64,000 nucleotides of DNA from the NCBI GenBank assembly GCA_015039315.1, contig WIDE01000001.1, forward strand, positions 638,981 through 702,980, in the 5' to 3' direction. Position 1 is the stretch's first letter; each line of letters starts with the position of its first letter. The notes beneath the pieces were generated by a model that ran no database searches, had not been told where the DNA came from, and saw only the letters and a program-made list of their open reading frames with translations. This stretch comes from Clavulina sp. PMI_390. Lineage: Eukaryota; Basidiomycota; Agaricomycetes; Cantharellales; Hydnaceae. This document shows, piece after piece, positions 46,744-59,058 of the stretch. The translations under genes were made by a program, and so were the position numbers.

Positions 46744-47790
46744 TCATGCCAGCCGAGCAGGGTGAGGGTTTGACGCAGCGAGGGAGAGATAAGTGTTCCA
46801 GAACAGGGAGATCACGTTGACCGCTAGGATGCGGTGTTGGAGAGGCACAAACTGTGTCACAATGTCAAAGTTAGCACTTGTCGGCCTTGAGAATAATGAA
46901 CATACAGCCTGATCAAAGAGCGAGATGAGAAATCATTGCGATAAGATGTCAAATAGATACTTGCCATATTGAAAGTTTGGAACGGAATAAATAGCGTCTG
47001 TTGCAGGATGGTCAACCGATTGCACGGGAAAGAGTATAAGATCGAGATACCCAGTTTGCCAAGAGTGTTGGTTTATACGACTGCAATAGGGTACATCAGG
47101 ATCCGGTTTCGTTCAATGAGTCTGAACGTTCCTACCGTTTCCAACTTCTTCTGTGCGTCAGCCAAGGATCTGCCCTCCATGAGTGTCGTAGCCGTGAAAA
47201 ATACCGAAAGCACGACCGGTGTAAAGACAAATTGGTCCAGTGCCACCTGAAGCAGAGAGCGTCATTGCCTGTGAGGAAGAGACGACATTGTCAGGCTGCC
47301 TTACCCGACCTGCAACTTGGGCGGTCTTTGTTCGAAGGGGGATCTTTTCAAGAACCTGATAAGGCATCAGATTTTCATTCACACCAAGATATAGTCTATA
47401 TTAACCTTATACCTGCAAAGAGAATAGTATTTGGACCAAAGCAGGAAACCAATCACTCAAGAAAAACTCACCAAGGAATAACGAGCGGGGCGAAGCTAAA
47501 GGTAACCATGTATCATCCGATGACAGACAAACACATATTTCTCAAAGCCTACATGAATCCGCCATAAGTGGCCAACCGGCTAGCCGACAATGTTAGATAC
47601 AACAATGTTGGTGATGAATGATATTCATGGCTCACGCAGTTCTAACGAGATCGTGCTGCTTTCCCTTCTTCTCAACAAGCTGCTGAGCAATGACGTCACC
47701 AGCCCCAAACAGCGTGAATGAGACAAGCATAGGTGCGAGCACTGGGCGAGATGTAACAAATGTGTTGTACCGAGCAAATAATCGCGACAT
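46744..47790 (-). CDS. Mpv17/PMP22/Sym1-family membrane protein
   Basis: From the minus ATG at 47790: SRLFARYNTFVTSRPVLAPM.. and LFGAGDVIAQQLVEKKG, then across short introns RLATYGGFIFAPLVIPW, KVLEKIPLRTKTAQVAGR, VALDQFVFTPVVLSVFFTAT then LMEGRSL, PTLLANWTLFIPFQTFNM, and the diagnostic C-terminus TQFVPLQHRILAVNVISLFW then NTYLS. About 200 residues with four membrane segments, normal for the family. These proteins sit in the mitochondrial inner membrane (Sym1) or peroxisome, with roles in membrane homeostasis, not a known enzyme step. It shares a 252-bp divergent promoter with uS17m, another mitochondrial protein. Confidence 0.88.
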
Positions 47791-48042
47791 GACGTCTATA
47801 GCAGGAATCGCACTAGCGACAAAACAAGATCAGACAAGTAGACTGGCGGCTCTTTTTTCGAGTTAGGTTATCGTAGGCTGGTAGTGAATGGGTGGAGACA
47901 CCTTGTCTCCAGGCTCTTCCTATGTCAGTGCAACTTGAACGATTCAAGTTTGTTTGTCTCGACGCCTCCGAACAAACACAACACACTAGCCACACTCTGA
48001 GGACTTGTTTTCTTACTGGGTTCCGCCGCATTAAAGGAAACC
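47791..48042. promoter_or_regulatory. bidirectional promoter, Mpv17 / mitochondrial uS17m
   Basis: Outward-facing ATGs lie 252 bp apart. There is no room for separate promoters, so shared control of two mitochondrial genes is likely. Confidence 0.5.
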
Positions 48043-48460
48043 ATGAGCGCGAAGCAAATTATTGGAACAGTCACAAAGGTCTCAAGCGCGCGGACAGCCA
48101 CTGTATCTGTCATGCGCCACGTCGAGCACCCCATTCTGAGAAAGGTATGGACCATCCTGAGCTTCACAGATCTACCAACCCCGCATACACTTGTGCTGAT
48201 ACTGAAATACTCTCAAACCACTTATGAAGAGGCTTTATCGCTCCACTTCATATCTTATTCACGACCCCGACACTCGTTTGTTGCTTTCTCGTATTCCTGA
48301 AAGACTAACTGAGAACTTATCATGTGTCAATGTAGGCGCGCAGGTGGATGATCTGGTCCGAATCATTCCACACAAGGTATCAGCTCGGAAAAACTATGCC
48401 CTGGACTGTATTCTGAGGAGGAGAGGGAAAGTCTATGAAGAAACCCCCAGTTCCACCTAG
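48043..48460 (+). CDS. mitochondrial small-subunit ribosomal protein uS17m
   Basis: S17 binds 16S-type rRNA in the small subunit. Exons 48043-48144, 48230-48275 and 48336-48460 sum to 273 nt, 90 residues. Sequence: KQIIGTVTKVSSARTATVSV, VEHPILRK, RLYRSTSYLIHDPD, QVDDLVRIIPHKVSARKNY. This is the compact OB-fold S17 pattern, and the short N-terminus with mitochondrial-type divergence supports the organellar form. The second intron (48276-48335) is exactly 60 nt with no in-frame stop, so unspliced mRNA would still be translated through it. See findings. Confidence 0.85.
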
Positions 48461-48638
48461 ACCACTGGGTGGCCGCGGTTCTACCAGTGTGAGCTCTTTT
48501 ATCATAAACATATCCTATGATCACCAGTTAATCTTATTTATTACAGCTGGTCCTCGTATTAGATTCCACCATGATAATGCATTCCCCTAATGCTTCCCGT
48601 ACTACACTGCTTAGTTGCGGCTTCATTGTTTCAATCCA

Positions 48639-49655
48639 TCAAGGTTTATCCCCTCGCAATTTTGAGGCAAACACTGCATCTTTTCCAAACACCTCGGCGG
48701 CAACGGGATGCATGACCGGTGTCTGTAATAATATTCTTGAACATCAACTGAATAGTGAACGAGTAGCTTCGCGCTCACTGTTGAAATAAGAGATACAGCC
48801 TGCACCCCTTCTGAACCAACAATCATGGGTGCAACGGTCACAATGTGCATGTCTACAACAGGCTGTCCATTGGGGTCTCTTAGGTCCAGGAACGAAGCAA
48901 TCACACTTGCGCCTCCTTCCACCATGAGTGAGGATATGCCGTTGGTTCGGAGAGCTATAAGTGCTTCTGTCAAATCAATCTCTAAGGCGAGTAAAGATGG
49001 GCGCATCAGCAAGCGCATTTCGCGGCATAAAATACCAAATCCCCTCACGTTGCGATGCCGTAGTTCCCACCTCGATGATTTTCACCCCTAACGCTTCCAA
49101 TGCAGCCTTTCTCTGAATGCGTGAGACATCCGCGGGATCAGAATGCCCGGCCAGAATCCATGGCTGTATACCAACCCCTCTCTGAAAATTCTGCACAAGT
49201 TTGCAGTCTGGCGGCATTTTTATGTGGGTATCCAGAATAATGGGTCGAGGTTGATTGTAGGGTTCTATTCGGGTCGGCAGATGTCTCGCTATATTCCAAA
49301 GATAGGCTACCGTTAGCTTGTTTTTAATGTTGACCTCTGAACATACTATTTAGCTGTGGGTTATCATTGCGAAGAGTGTTCGATCCGACCAGGATACCAG
49401 CATGCAATGTGCGCATCCTGTGAGAGGCTTGAACCTCAGACATACGATCGTTGATTTAATATTCTCGGCTATTTACCAATGGGTCATCACCATGCTCTCT
49501 TTTCCACTCAGTAATATCTGTTTCCCGGCTTGCCCAGCGATACAGCCATCGATCGATTGTGCGTAAGTGAGGGTCACAAAGGGACGCGAGCCATCTGGGA
49601 CACTCGACTCATAACCTTCCGGATAGATATTCCTGAGGAACTGAGGGGCTTCCAT
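48639..49655 (-). CDS. RIB7: RIB7-type diaminohydroxy-pyrimidinone phosphate reductase
   Basis: Catalyses the reductive step of riboflavin synthesis (2,5-diamino-6-ribosylamino-4(3H)-pyrimidinone 5'-phosphate to the ribitylamino form, NADPH-dependent). The minus ATG at 49655 opens RPFVTLTYAQSIDGCIAG, the reductase N-terminal signature. Then ILVGSNTLRNDNPQLN, RPIILDTHIKMP, NGISSLMVEGGASVIASFLD and, after the last intron, HPVAAEVFGKDAVFASKLR. About 265 residues and five exons, the usual size. The final intron (donor GTGAGC, acceptor TTACAG) is easy to miss because the frame continues open into it. The gene converges with uS17m. The call is secure. Confidence 0.88.
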
Positions 49656-49822
49656 ATTCCGTTACGGGTATAAGTTGTGAAGACTTTGAAAAATAGTCAC
49701 TCGAGGTCAAGTTTCTAAAGCTAGGAGTTTTTCCCACACTAAGTTGTGGCTGTGTATTAGCTCGCCGCATCATTTCGTTGAGAGACTCAGCAACTGAATC
49801 TTTGCCTATATCTTAACCTGTC

Positions 49823-52800
49823 ATGGCATCTTCAGCTCCAGGTAGCGAGGATGCCCCCAAAAGACAGCGTGCTTGCGATTTTTGCAGAAAGCGCAAGGTA
49901 CTGAGATACCACTAATCCATCTCGTTCCACACTGGTCTCAAGGCTTTCTTGTGTCTTTGCCTTCTTGCCGCCTAGATCAAATGCAGACCTTCCGAAGTCG
50001 ACGACCCCAGGTGCAAAGCTTGTGTGGAATTCGAGATTGATTCGTGCACTTATGTTGCACCGACGGGACGATCTGAACCAACATTTGCTTACGTGAAGCA
50101 ACTGGAAGACCGTATCGAGGGCATGGATGCTCTATTACAGAAGGCAAGCTGTTCTGCTAAGTTATCCTAGGCTTCATACGCTCATATCTCCGCCAGTACA
50201 TTGCTATTTCCAAGAAAGAACGTGAAAGGGTCAAAGGCCCCGTGCCAAATGGTCAGATGGTTTGCCCTACAGTCGTCGACAATAGTCCAATGCTTGCCCA
50301 CTTCCCATTCCGGTCATTGCCTCCCCACGTCACCCTCCCTGTGGATCCTTCTGAGGCTGGAGACTATACATGGAGCTCATCGGGGCGTTATTTTGGCAGC
50401 TCATCATGTACGTGACTACTTCTCCCGACACCGCGCTTCTTTCATGCTGTAATCACACACTTACTCTCGTGAATTGGTCATAGGGGTCTCACTCGTCGGT
50501 CTGGCCTACGACGTGCGTGACGAAGCGAATGAAGGAGACCCCGTGCCTCGACAGCACCCCGTCGCCCTCATCAAAGATGAAAACGAATTCAGCTGGGAGA
50601 AGGAAATAGGGTGCCAAGATGACTTCTCAGTCTTTGCCAAACTACCCGATGATAATCAACTGCAAGATCTTCTCGCGTTGTACTTCCGACATGTGGCGCC
50701 ATTCTTTCCAGTCATACATAAGGCCACTTTGGAGGTTCAGTGCGCTGATCTCCTCCACCGTCGTTATGCTTCTCAAGCACGACTGGTCCTGATGGTGTGT
50801 GCCGTTGCCTCGATGTACGCTCCGACAGTGGACACAACACCTGGACATGGACGACATCCTCCAGGCTGGGAATACTTCTCGATAATGAGGACCATGGAAA
50901 AGAATTTTATTGTTGCAGGGGTTGCTCGCCTCGTAGACTCTCAGATTATTGCGGTGAGCTCGCTCAGCTACTGTCGGCTTACAAGTACCAGCGAGGCTGA
51001 CCGCGACTGTTCGCCCAGCTCCAAGTTCTATATCATTATTTCGCTGGAGCCCCACACTCCGCTTGGATTGTCCTCGGCGCTGGGATTCGGCTCGCGCAGG
51101 AAGTGGGCGTGCAAGAGCCCGGTTTCGCCGTCGGGCGACGGCCACTGGAGGCTGAGATGTGGAAACGTGTAATGTGGTAAGTTATCGTCAACGTATTCAT
51201 CTCGTATCGACACTGGAACTCCCTGTTAGGTTCTTCATCCAGATGGATCGAGCCTTGTGTGCAGTTCTGGGTCAGGCGGAATCCGTTCCAAGCGAATTGT
51301 GAGTGTTCCTCTCTAATATTTCTAAAACGTCCTTTGTCTCACCTGATTCGACCAGCCTGGAACTTACATTGCCTGAAGCTACAATCCTTGAGACGAACAA
51401 TGAGGATGCCACCACTGTGGAGTACTTCAGGGCTCAGCTTCAGCTTAGCAAACCTGTTTCCTTCAGCATTCGAATGCAGCAGGGGACCCACCCTAAATAC
51501 AAAGTCTGGGGATTCTCCTCTAGGAAAGCTGTCATTGATAAACTCGACGCTACGCTCGAGGACTGGGCTGCTGAGCTGCCCCCTGCTTGTCAGTACCCTT
51601 GAGTATTCTTCCTGATCGCGACACTGACCCTGCACCAATTTTAGTGCGGTGGCCATCAAATACGGATAGCATCGTAACCCTGGAGCAGGCCGCTGAACTG
51701 CATACCTCCGTTTGCTACACTCAACTCATTACCCATGACCCCATCAAGGCAGCAGCCCCAACATCGACAATCATTCCTTTAAGTGAAGAAGACGTAGCTG
51801 GTCGCGCAGCTACGCGTATCATCAATATAGTGGGGACTCTTCTTGCTCGAAGCCCAAATTATTGGTCGTTTGTGACGGCTCAGAGTGTCTCTTTCAGCGC
51901 TCTCGTGATCGAGACCCGCTTATGGGCCGCAGACAAACGGCCTGACGTGTCGCGAGCGACAGTAGGGAGCCTGAAGCGTTTCTATCAATCAGCCATGCAG
52001 AGCATGAAGCATCTAGCCAACGTGTACGTATCAACCCGATGCTCACAATCCCAAGCTGCGAGCTAATAAACGGTCGTTACGTCTCTATTGTCAGCTGGCC
52101 ACCGTTAGGATGTGTTTTGTGAGTTAATCGTGGGACTGGCGGGCAAGCCTACAGACAGTTCTGACCTTTATCCTACTATTAGCTATTTTGTTGACGTACT
52201 GGTGCATGGACACCAACCCGCGCCCCGGCACCGAAATATGCACAAAAGCCTAGCCAAAATGATTCCCGCTGCTCCAAATTCTCCATCAGATGGTGAATCA
52301 TCTTCAAACCCTGCATCACGAATGACAGATTCGGAGGAAAGCGCCTCTCCAGCAACCCCCTTGGATGCCGACCCAGCTGTAGCGCCTGTTTCCGCCCAGG
52401 GGTCTTCACTGACCTCGACTCCGTCCATAAATACTCCGCCGGATAACGCAAGTCAGTCGATGGATATAGCCTCCTCATCGTCATATTTACCCGCGGCGGT
52501 GATGATACCCCCCTGCAATGACAACACCGCTTTTTCTTCCTTGGGTCCCATACAGCCACATGCAGAAACCTTCAGCCTCAACATTTCTGGTAGTGCTCCT
52601 GAACAGCCACCTAGCAACGCAATCCTTGGCTTCGATCTAGGACCTCTCTTCCAACTGGACGATGGTGCACGCACTCAGTTCTCATGGCAAGATCCCTTGA
52701 AGGACGTCGATCCCCACGTTGAGTGGATGGAACACCTTTGGCCCCAGTATAATGAAATACATAGCGGAAAGGGAGATGCCATGATCAACAATACTTCCAT

Positions 52801-53034
52801 CAGCTCCGAGCATGCAATTGACCTATGCACACACCCTGCATTGGATCAAGCGACGGGATCCGTCGCAGTACTGTCAGTTGACTCTGCAATACCTCCAGAT
52901 ATGGCACCAGGGCAGGTCCAGTTGCCAAATGAAGAGTAAGTTTTCGACATCATTTCCTCATAAGAAATGCGTGTACTGAAACTCGTTTCAGACCGAAAAA
53001 CCCTTGCGTGTTCGGTCTCCCCTGGCTGGTTTAG
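49823..53034 (+). CDS. Zn2Cys6 fungal transcription factor, tandem copy 1
   Basis: The N-terminus carries a Zn2Cys6 binuclear cluster: CDFCRKRK, an intron, IKCRPSEVDDPRCKACVEF then EIDSC, with C-x2-C-x6-C-x9-C-x2-C-x7-C spacing. A coiled-coil linker follows (VKQLEDRIEGMDALLQK). The fungal-specific regulatory domain then begins LPDDNQLQDLLALYFRHVAPFF and includes FPVIHKATLEVQCADLLHRR, ASQARLVLMVCAVASMYAP, SAWIVLGAGIRLAQEVGVQE and AEMWKRVMWFFIQMDRAL. The C-terminal ~280 residues are Ser/Pro-rich, likely an activation region, ending VFGLPWLV after a last intron. Roughly 800-850 residues, with at least ten introns. The family resembles CTF1/FarA-type and related regulators, but no target genes are visible nearby. 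Adjacent copy 2 is a paralogue. Confidence 0.85.
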
Positions 53035-53380
53035 GGCTGCCCATTCGGTGTGATAACCCGTGCTGTTTACATTCTAATTTCATATACACTATATACGTAA
53101 TCATGATGAGGCAATTGTATGTTCGCTCCGCTTTCTCTGTTCTCCCTAATAACCACTCGCTTGGACCACCATGTTTCTGCTTTGTACGTAGATCCAGACG
53201 ATCTTTACCATATCATTATCTGCCAAACTAGCTACTCCTTTACCTTGGGGTACATCGTCGATGCCGACAGAGAAGACGCGCGTTCAAGATGGCACCGGGG
53301 CGGCCGCCGGTGCATCAAGCGTGACACCGTTCAACCTGTGAATGCATCAGCCATGAACAGTCAACCAAATCTTGGCTCTC
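53035..53380. promoter_or_regulatory. spacer and promoter between the Zn2Cys6 pair
   Basis: A 346-bp interval carries the 3' UTR of copy 1 and the promoter of copy 2. No further gene is seen. Confidence 0.35.
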
Positions 53381-56300
53381 ATGTCATCTTCTCTGCATTA
53401 TACTGAGGACGCCCTGAGAAGGCAGCGAGCCTGCGATGCCTGCAGAAGACGCAAGGTACTACCAGTCGACGCGACACTGCACGCCAACACTCAAGCCAGG
53501 CTTCTATCTTGTGTACTTGTTCTAGAGCAAATGCCGACCGTCGGAGATCGATAAAGCAAGGTGTAAAGCCTGTGTCGAGTCTAAGATCTCAAAGTGTACC
53601 TATGTTGCCCCAACTGGGCGAGCTGAGCCTACATTTGCCTATGTAAGACAGCTTGAGGACCGTATTGAGAGCTTGGACCTCCTTTTGCAAAAGGTATATA
53701 CTTTTGACAAACCTATGGTTTCCTGGCATCATTGTGACTAATTCTTCCTTAGTATGTCATCGCTGACAAAGAGCGAGGCAAGGACCCTGGACCAACCTCT
53801 GGCGGGGCGGCGGCACGATCCAGCCAGAACGTCCAGGTACTCTCCCAACGTCCCTTCCAAGTTCTCCCTCTTCAAGTCAGCCCTCCGCCTCCCAGATACT
53901 CCGAAGTTGACGAATATTCATGGAGTTCAACTGGACGACATTTTGGCGACTCCTCCTGTAAGTGCTTATGCTCCTACTGACTAATAATTTAGTTCTGATT
54001 GGAGTGTTGATCCATACTCTCTGCTGATCGTAGGGGCTTCGCTCGTTGGTCTTGCGTACGAGGTGCGAAACGATGCGGTTCCAGGACCCCCTGGACCTCC
54101 ACGGCGCCTCCTCATTCGTGATGAGAATGAGTATAGCTGGGAAAGCGAAACCAACCTTCAGGATGACCTTTTAGTGTTTTCAAAGCTGCCTGACGACTCA
54201 CAGCTGCAAAACCTCCTCGGAATATACTTCCGTCACGTCGCGCCATTCTTTCCGATCATCCATAAAGCAACGCTCGAAGTCCAGTGTGCTGACCACCTCC
54301 ACCGTCGCCATGTGTCTCAAGCTCGATTGATCCTGATGATGTGCGCCGTCGCCTCGATATACGACCCGGAGTCAAATAAAACCCCGGGGAGACACCCGCC
54401 AGGTTGGGAATTTTTTTCGATTATGCGACATAGGCAGACACAGTTCACTATCTCAGGAGCCGCGCGCCTTCTGGATGCTCAAATACTCGCGGTGCGTATC
54501 CGTTCTTGCGTCGCTCTCCCAATACCTAAATACCTCTCACAGCTCCAAGTGCTGTATCACTGGCAAGCAGGGGCTATCCACTCTTCTTGGATCGTCCTTG
54601 GGTCTGGAATCCGCCTTGCCCAAGAAGTTGGTGTACAAGAGCCTGGTTTTGCGATGAGTAGAGGACCTCTGGAAGCGGAGATGTGGAAGCGTGTCCTATG
54701 GTAAGTCGACTGACTATCGCCTCAGTTACTCTGAATTTGACACTTCAACCTATTAGGTTCTTCATCTATCAAGATCGCTTCTTATGCACAATTCTTGGGC
54801 AGACGGAGCTTATTCGTGGAGAATTGTAAGTCAATCAAGTATGGAACAAACTACCTTGCAGCTGATGCATTCCTTAGCCTCGAGCTCGAGTTACCTGAGG
54901 CTACCCTCTTGGAAACTCAAAACGAGGAAGCCACAACTGTCGATTACTTCCGGGCGCAACTGCAACTCAGCCAGCCTGTTGGTTTGAGCGTTCGTCTGCA
55001 ACTGGGATCCGTGGCTATGTTCAAACTTTGGGGATTCTCCTCCAAGGAAGCGATTACCGAGGAGCTTGATGGGACACTCGAAGATTGGGTTGCATCCTTG
55101 CCTCCAGAACGTTAGTCGTTATTCATATTTATTGACTCCTCCAATTGATCGTATTTGTTCTCTATGTAGTCAAGTGGGTGCCAGACACTCCAAGTGTAGT
55201 CGCCCTCGAACAGGCAGCAGAGCTCGATGCCGCCTTATGCTTCGCCCGAATCCTTACTCGCGATCCTCTCAGGGCTGCCGCCCCTACATCCACCATATTC
55301 CTGTTAGGCCCTGAAGATGATGCAGGTCGCGCAGCCGAACGAGTGATAAACGTGCTGGAGGTTCTCCTCGCTAGGAGTCCAGGCTACTGGTCATTCCCTA
55401 TAGCTCAAGCTGTAGCTTTCAGCTCATTGGTGATCGAGACTCGACTATGGGCAGCAGAAAGACGTGTGGACGTGCCTACTGACATTGTGAAAACAATGAA
55501 GCGGCTTCACAGCTCGGCACTACATATAATGAATCAGTTAGCTGCAAGGTACGTCTTGTCACACAAATACATTCTGAGCGGAGTCACTTACTGACGTCTA
55601 CCCCTATCCAGCTGGCCACCAGTGGGTCACGTCTTGTTGGTGATTTTCTTATAATGGCGTTCATTCCTGTTATACTTACTCTCGTTCTTTATAGCTACTG
55701 TATCGACGTCATAGTACATGGACTTCCGCCTCCTCCCCGCCATCAGCACATGCTCTACAAGAAGGCCCAAATATTGTTGGATATTTCCTCCGAGCTTTCC
55801 CCTGATAGCGAACTATTCCCAGATCCTGTTTTACGAATATCTGACGAAAATGGCCCTTTTATCAATGCCGCCAATAATTTGATTCGCAGATTTACTCCTG
55901 CTGCGAGTGCAAATACGGATTCTTCACCCTCTTCTTCATTGGAGTCACCATATTCAAGACACCAGTCAATCGAAGCCCAGTCCTTCTCGCTCTCATCCAG
56001 TTCTGCAGAGTCGATGCTGAGACAGTCCAGCGACCTATCCATCGATACGACCCCGCTTGACACGCCATTACCCCACGCGGCGAGCTCCTTGGGTTCATCT
56101 CCAAACTCAATCAACACGCCACCATTCCCCGTGACGGCCTTCGCTCTCGAGATGGAGCGTTTCCGAGAAGTCGAGGGAACAGATATGCAACTTTCGTGGC
56201 ATGACACATGGAAAAATATCGAGACAGTATGGCCGGATTATTTCGACGAGATGGGTGGCCCGGGCCCAAGGAGAAATCCTTTGTTCGCTTCAGCTTGCTC

Positions 56301-56519
56301 GAACACTGCCCCTCACCCGAATAAAGGAGCGGGGCCAGTAGCAGGTTCTGTCGCACCTGCAGGGCCAGCAGTTGCATCTCTCCCACCCCCATCAGTACCG
56401 AACGACCCGTGAGTGTCATCTTCCCACTCGATCACGCATTACAGACGGCTAATGTGCGATTTTCTTTGCTTCTCGCTTCCAGATGGGTCCCTCCCCCGGG
56501 ATTTACAGTACCCTGGTAG
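53381..56519 (+). CDS. Zn2Cys6 fungal transcription factor, tandem copy 2
   Basis: Paralogue of the preceding gene. The zinc cluster reads CDACRRRK, a phase-0 intron, SKCRPSEIDKARCKACVES then KISKC. The same linker follows (VRQLEDRIESLDLLLQK), then the regulatory domain KLPDDSQLQNLLGIYFRHVA then PFFPIIHKA, QARLILMMCAVASIYDPES, SSWIVLGSGIRLAQEVGVQE and AEMWKRVLWFFIYQDR. The C-terminal region (GALEMERFREVEGTD-like acidic stretch, Ser-rich) has diverged, ending WVPPPGFTVPW after a last intron. Intron positions match copy 1, which points to tandem duplication. Both zinc clusters are intact, so both probably bind DNA. Roughly 800 residues. Confidence 0.85.
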
Positions 56520-56769
56520 CCAAATCAAAGGGTTCAGCCCGCGATCCTAGGTCCTTCAATGTGCTATGCAACCTTATACCCGCCAGCCATGCTGCCGTGA
56601 TTCGATCCCCCCTTATTATATAGCAAGACAAACAACTGGTGCCCGAGTAGATACTGTAATACTACCGCAATGACGATATAGCCTAGTGTCGATTGATGAA
56701 ATTGGAATATATGTACATGTACTAGGTTTTGACATCGAAGCAATGTAGATTGATTCAGGCGCCTCCAGC
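56520..56769. other. convergent 3' region
   Basis: The Zn2Cys6 copy 2 and CSN1 genes end towards each other across 250 bp. Nothing coding is seen. Confidence 0.3.
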
Positions 56770-58740
56770 CTATGAACCAGAAGCGTAGAAATCTGCCGCG
56801 AACGCCGATTGCTGTAGCGGGCCCCCAGTGCCTGCCCTCTCTGGGAGTCTTGGAGCCTTGACAATAAGATTAGCTTGTTCCCTGAATAATGGTAATTAGG
56901 CGTTGAGTTGGAGATTTAATAATGAAGTATGACGTAAATTGCGAATACGCACAGCTTCATTCGTAAGAGGAGCTTTTCCGTTGTCTTCTGTGTCTGCGTG
57001 GCTGCTTTTGTCGCACGTTGATACAGCTCTGTCCGCGGATCGGTGGTCTTAGCGCGCAAGATCTGTAAATGGACCCGAGGAGCCGATGGGGTCAGTTGTC
57101 CGCATGGACAAAAAGGTCGAGACTCTCTCCTGAGATAAGGTCGACGAATGGCGAGACCCACCTTGTTTGTGCTGTCGACTCTAGCCTTGATTCGGCCCTC
57201 TTGAATGAGCTCCACCGCCATCTTCTCCATTTCGGTTACGCTCAGCCCGAACGCCTGGCCCATCTTCTCCAGTTGAACCGAAGTGAATGGCTGGAAGTAG
57301 AGGTGAAGGGTGCGTTTCTTGATCTCATTCATCAGCACGGGGACATGTCGAGACAGATGGACGTCAAGGAAATGGCGGTTCTAGTGATTGTCATGTTTAA
57401 TATGCACCATGTCAATTTCTGTCAAGGTAATCCGCAATTTAGTGTGCGAGACACTTACGGACGATCGCTCGAGCACATCGAGCACAGTCTTGAACTGGTT
57501 GTTCATGAATGCATCGAGCAGCTCTCTGGTGTATGGCTCTTGTTCCAGATAGAATGAGAACGCGTCATTCTCGTGATAGTTGACCTTGATCGCGCTTCGT
57601 GTCATAGACGCTAGTGCACACAGAGTACCATAGATAGCCACGTCGGAGGTTGAAATAACCTAATATGTGATGAGATGAGTCAAATGATCAACCCGATAGT
57701 GTTGTTGTAGAAACATGTACCGTGCCAAGCCAGTCGTCCAAATTACGACCCAGTTTCGAGAATGCGAAAGCGGCCTTGTCATATGCACCAGTGCCAAGAT
57801 ACGCGATGGCATTCGCGAGCTCAAGCTTTGCCATCGCCTTGTCCTTGTCTGTGTTGCCTGCGGAGGCGGCAGCTGCAGCTGCAGCAGCGCTCCCAGCCGC
57901 GGGAATTGGTGCTTTTTTAGCATCCTTGCTGGTCTCTCCCGTCGATGCACCAGCCAGGGTAGCCTCTGCTTTGTAGACGTAGGTGGAGATATGGGTATAG
58001 TCATTGAACTCAAGGAGGAGGCGGATGGCGGTGAGAGCATATTCAAGAACTTGTGGATTTGTGGAGCAGAACTCGCGGGATTTGTTGTAATGCTTAAGAG
58101 CTTGTTGGTAGTCCCCGATACGCCAGAAGAACTCGCCGAGGTCGCGGTGGCCCATCTATCGGAAGGCGATGCACACAATCCAGGAAAGCACAAACGCGGT
58201 TTTTAGAGTCGGAGGGGACGCTGGAGTTGGGGCGGATATTCATACGAGCACTCACTCTAATGCTCTCTTTTATCATGTTGCTCATATAAGTCTTGAGCTC
58301 GGTCTCAAGTTTGTCCTTCTCCTTGAGATTCGCCTTGCCAGTATTGTCCACCCAGGCCGTGTCGAGGGAAATCGGAGCAGTAGTATTGGGGCGAGAGTTG
58401 TATTCTTGCACAGTGGCCTGATATAACGCGATATCGCGCGTCTGCTTGAGCAGCTGGACAGCAAGTTGCAGAGCTTGCGGTGCAAGCTGCTCACTCTCCT
58501 CTGCGATGAACCGCAATCGTTTGATCTTTGCGCGCCCTGTAGAGCGGCAAGTTGAAGGGTAATACGTGCTTAGAGACCAACGTGATGCTCACCTTCGTAC
58601 TGATTGATGTACGCATCGAGATCGAACGGATGTTGATCGTCGATGACCACGTTCCTCCGCTTTGGCGCCGCTCTCGGTGGCCTCGTCTGGTGTGCGGCCG
58701 TGTCAGCCATGGATTCGTAGTCAAACGGCTCGAGCGACAT
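56770..58740 (-). CDS. CSN1: COP9 signalosome subunit 1
   Basis: CSN1 is a PCI-domain scaffold of the COP9 signalosome, which removes NEDD8 from cullins and so controls SCF ligases. The minus ATG at 58740 starts SLEPFDYESMADTAAHQ.. and PFDLDAYINQYE, then RLRFIAEESEQLAPQALQLA, GHRDLGEFFWRIGDYQQALK then HYNKSRE, a linker with an unusual Ala-rich insert (AAGSAAAAAAAASAGNTDKD), VAIYGTLCALASM and, in the PCI domain, RHVPVLMNEIKKRTLHLYFQ and IKARVDSTNK. The last exon reads EQANLIVKAPRLPER.. and ends FAADFYASGS at 56770. About 500 residues. RPN7 shares this fold, but the N-terminal YINQYEGRAKIKRL pattern fits CSN1 better. Confidence 0.85.
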
Positions 58741-59058
58741 GGTGGTTGTGGCTCTAGTAGTACGAGTAGTCGATGGTCAAAGGGCCGACGCGCGCCAGTG
58801 CCCGAAACGATAATACAAACCAGAGTCAACTGAATTGAAATGGGACACACGGTTAGGCGCCGGGTCACAGTCACACAGTAACGGTGGGACCCAAAGGAGA
58901 GGTCAGACTCAAAACGCCCTAACAAGGCGCAACGAACCAACAACGTGTTGCGACCTCCGCGGCCGGGACCGCCACCATCGTCACCGCCACCTATATAGGC
59001 ACTAGCGTCCTGCACCCATCCGTCTGCTGCATGCTGCTCGCTGTCCAGACGCACTAGT
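58741..59058. promoter_or_regulatory. bidirectional promoter, CSN1 / AMSH-like
   Basis: Outward-facing ATGs are 318 bp apart. Co-control of a cullin deneddylation subunit and a JAMM deubiquitinase is possible. A CCGCGG element (58957-58962) lies within. Confidence 0.45.

Noticed and set aside
56770..58740. Reading this gene as proteasome subunit RPN7
   Set aside because: The PCI fold is shared, but the N-terminal and tetratricopeptide-like blocks fit CSN1 better.
19126..58740. A single functional cluster of SIN3, velvet and CSN1 regulators
   Set aside because: They are tens of kilobases apart with unrelated genes between; their shared theme is probably coincidence.
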